Assembly: GCA_964374095.1 (NCBI GenBank)
Contig: CAYJXJ010000210.1
Location: forward strand, 1 to 7,320
From: CAYJXJ01 sp964374095
GTDB lineage: Bacteria > Elusimicrobiota > Elusimicrobia > UBA1565 > UBA9628
Length of the DNA: 7,320 nt
Direction: 5' to 3'
Of this stretch, positions 7,292 through 7,320 are shown in pieces. Each line of letters begins with the position of its first letter. Position 1 is the first letter of the stretch. The position numbers and the translations under genes are program-made. The notes beneath the pieces were generated by a model that saw only the letters and a program-made list of their open reading frames with translations, ran no database searches and was not told where the DNA came from.

Positions 7292-7320
7292 TTGACAGTA
7301 GCCCTCGACGTAGGCTATGC
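7292..7320 (+). promoter_or_regulatory. Candidate sigma-70 promoter reading out of the right edge
   Basis: A perfect -35 TTGACA at 7292-7297 is followed after 18 nt by TATGC at 7316-7320, which would be a good -10 (TATGCT-like) if the next base is T. A dyad TAGCC (7299-7303) / GGCTA (7313-7317) spans the spacer and the -10, as an operator might. The controlled gene lies outside the window. Confidence 0.55.

Overview
The window reads as the chromosome of a high-GC Gram-negative bacterium, since it encodes an outer-membrane TolC-type channel, a periplasmic adaptor and periplasm-facing sensor proteins. The phylum cannot be fixed from the sequence. The combination anti-sigma / Spy-like / TolC / adaptor / MacB and the consensus TTGACA promoter at the right edge are reminiscent of Elusimicrobiota or a deltaproteobacterial-type lineage, but that is a low-confidence impression.

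Left two thirds (1-4843, minus strand): a tightly packed operon read right to left. The order is a zinc-finger anti-sigma factor with one membrane helix (4406-4843), a membrane-anchored Spy/CpxP-like protein (4029-4409), a TolC-family outer-membrane efflux protein (2794-4023), a periplasmic adaptor/membrane fusion protein (1781-2797) and a MacB-type ABC transporter with fused ATPase and permease, whose C-terminus runs off the left edge (1-1674). Two junctions are 4-nt stop/start overlaps and one gap is 5 nt. The only real gap, 106 nt before macB, holds two perfect hairpins. Together the last three genes form a complete tripartite pump from inner membrane to outer membrane. The first two look like an envelope-sensing and regulatory head for it. 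The ECF sigma factor that would normally precede the anti-sigma gene is not there.

Right third (4932-7276, plus strand): a divergently transcribed 658-aa DUF2075/Schlafen-group-3-like protein, with an N-terminal PD-(D/E)XK-type nuclease-like region fused to a full set of superfamily-1 helicase motifs, lies where the sigma gene would be expected. Its base composition is visibly lower in GC than the efflux operon, consistent with acquired DNA and a defence or nucleic-acid-processing role. It is followed by a small predicted secreted two-cysteine protein (7058-7276). A near-consensus sigma-70 promoter (7292 to the edge) points out of the window. No tRNA, rRNA, CRISPR array, insertion sequence or transposase was seen.
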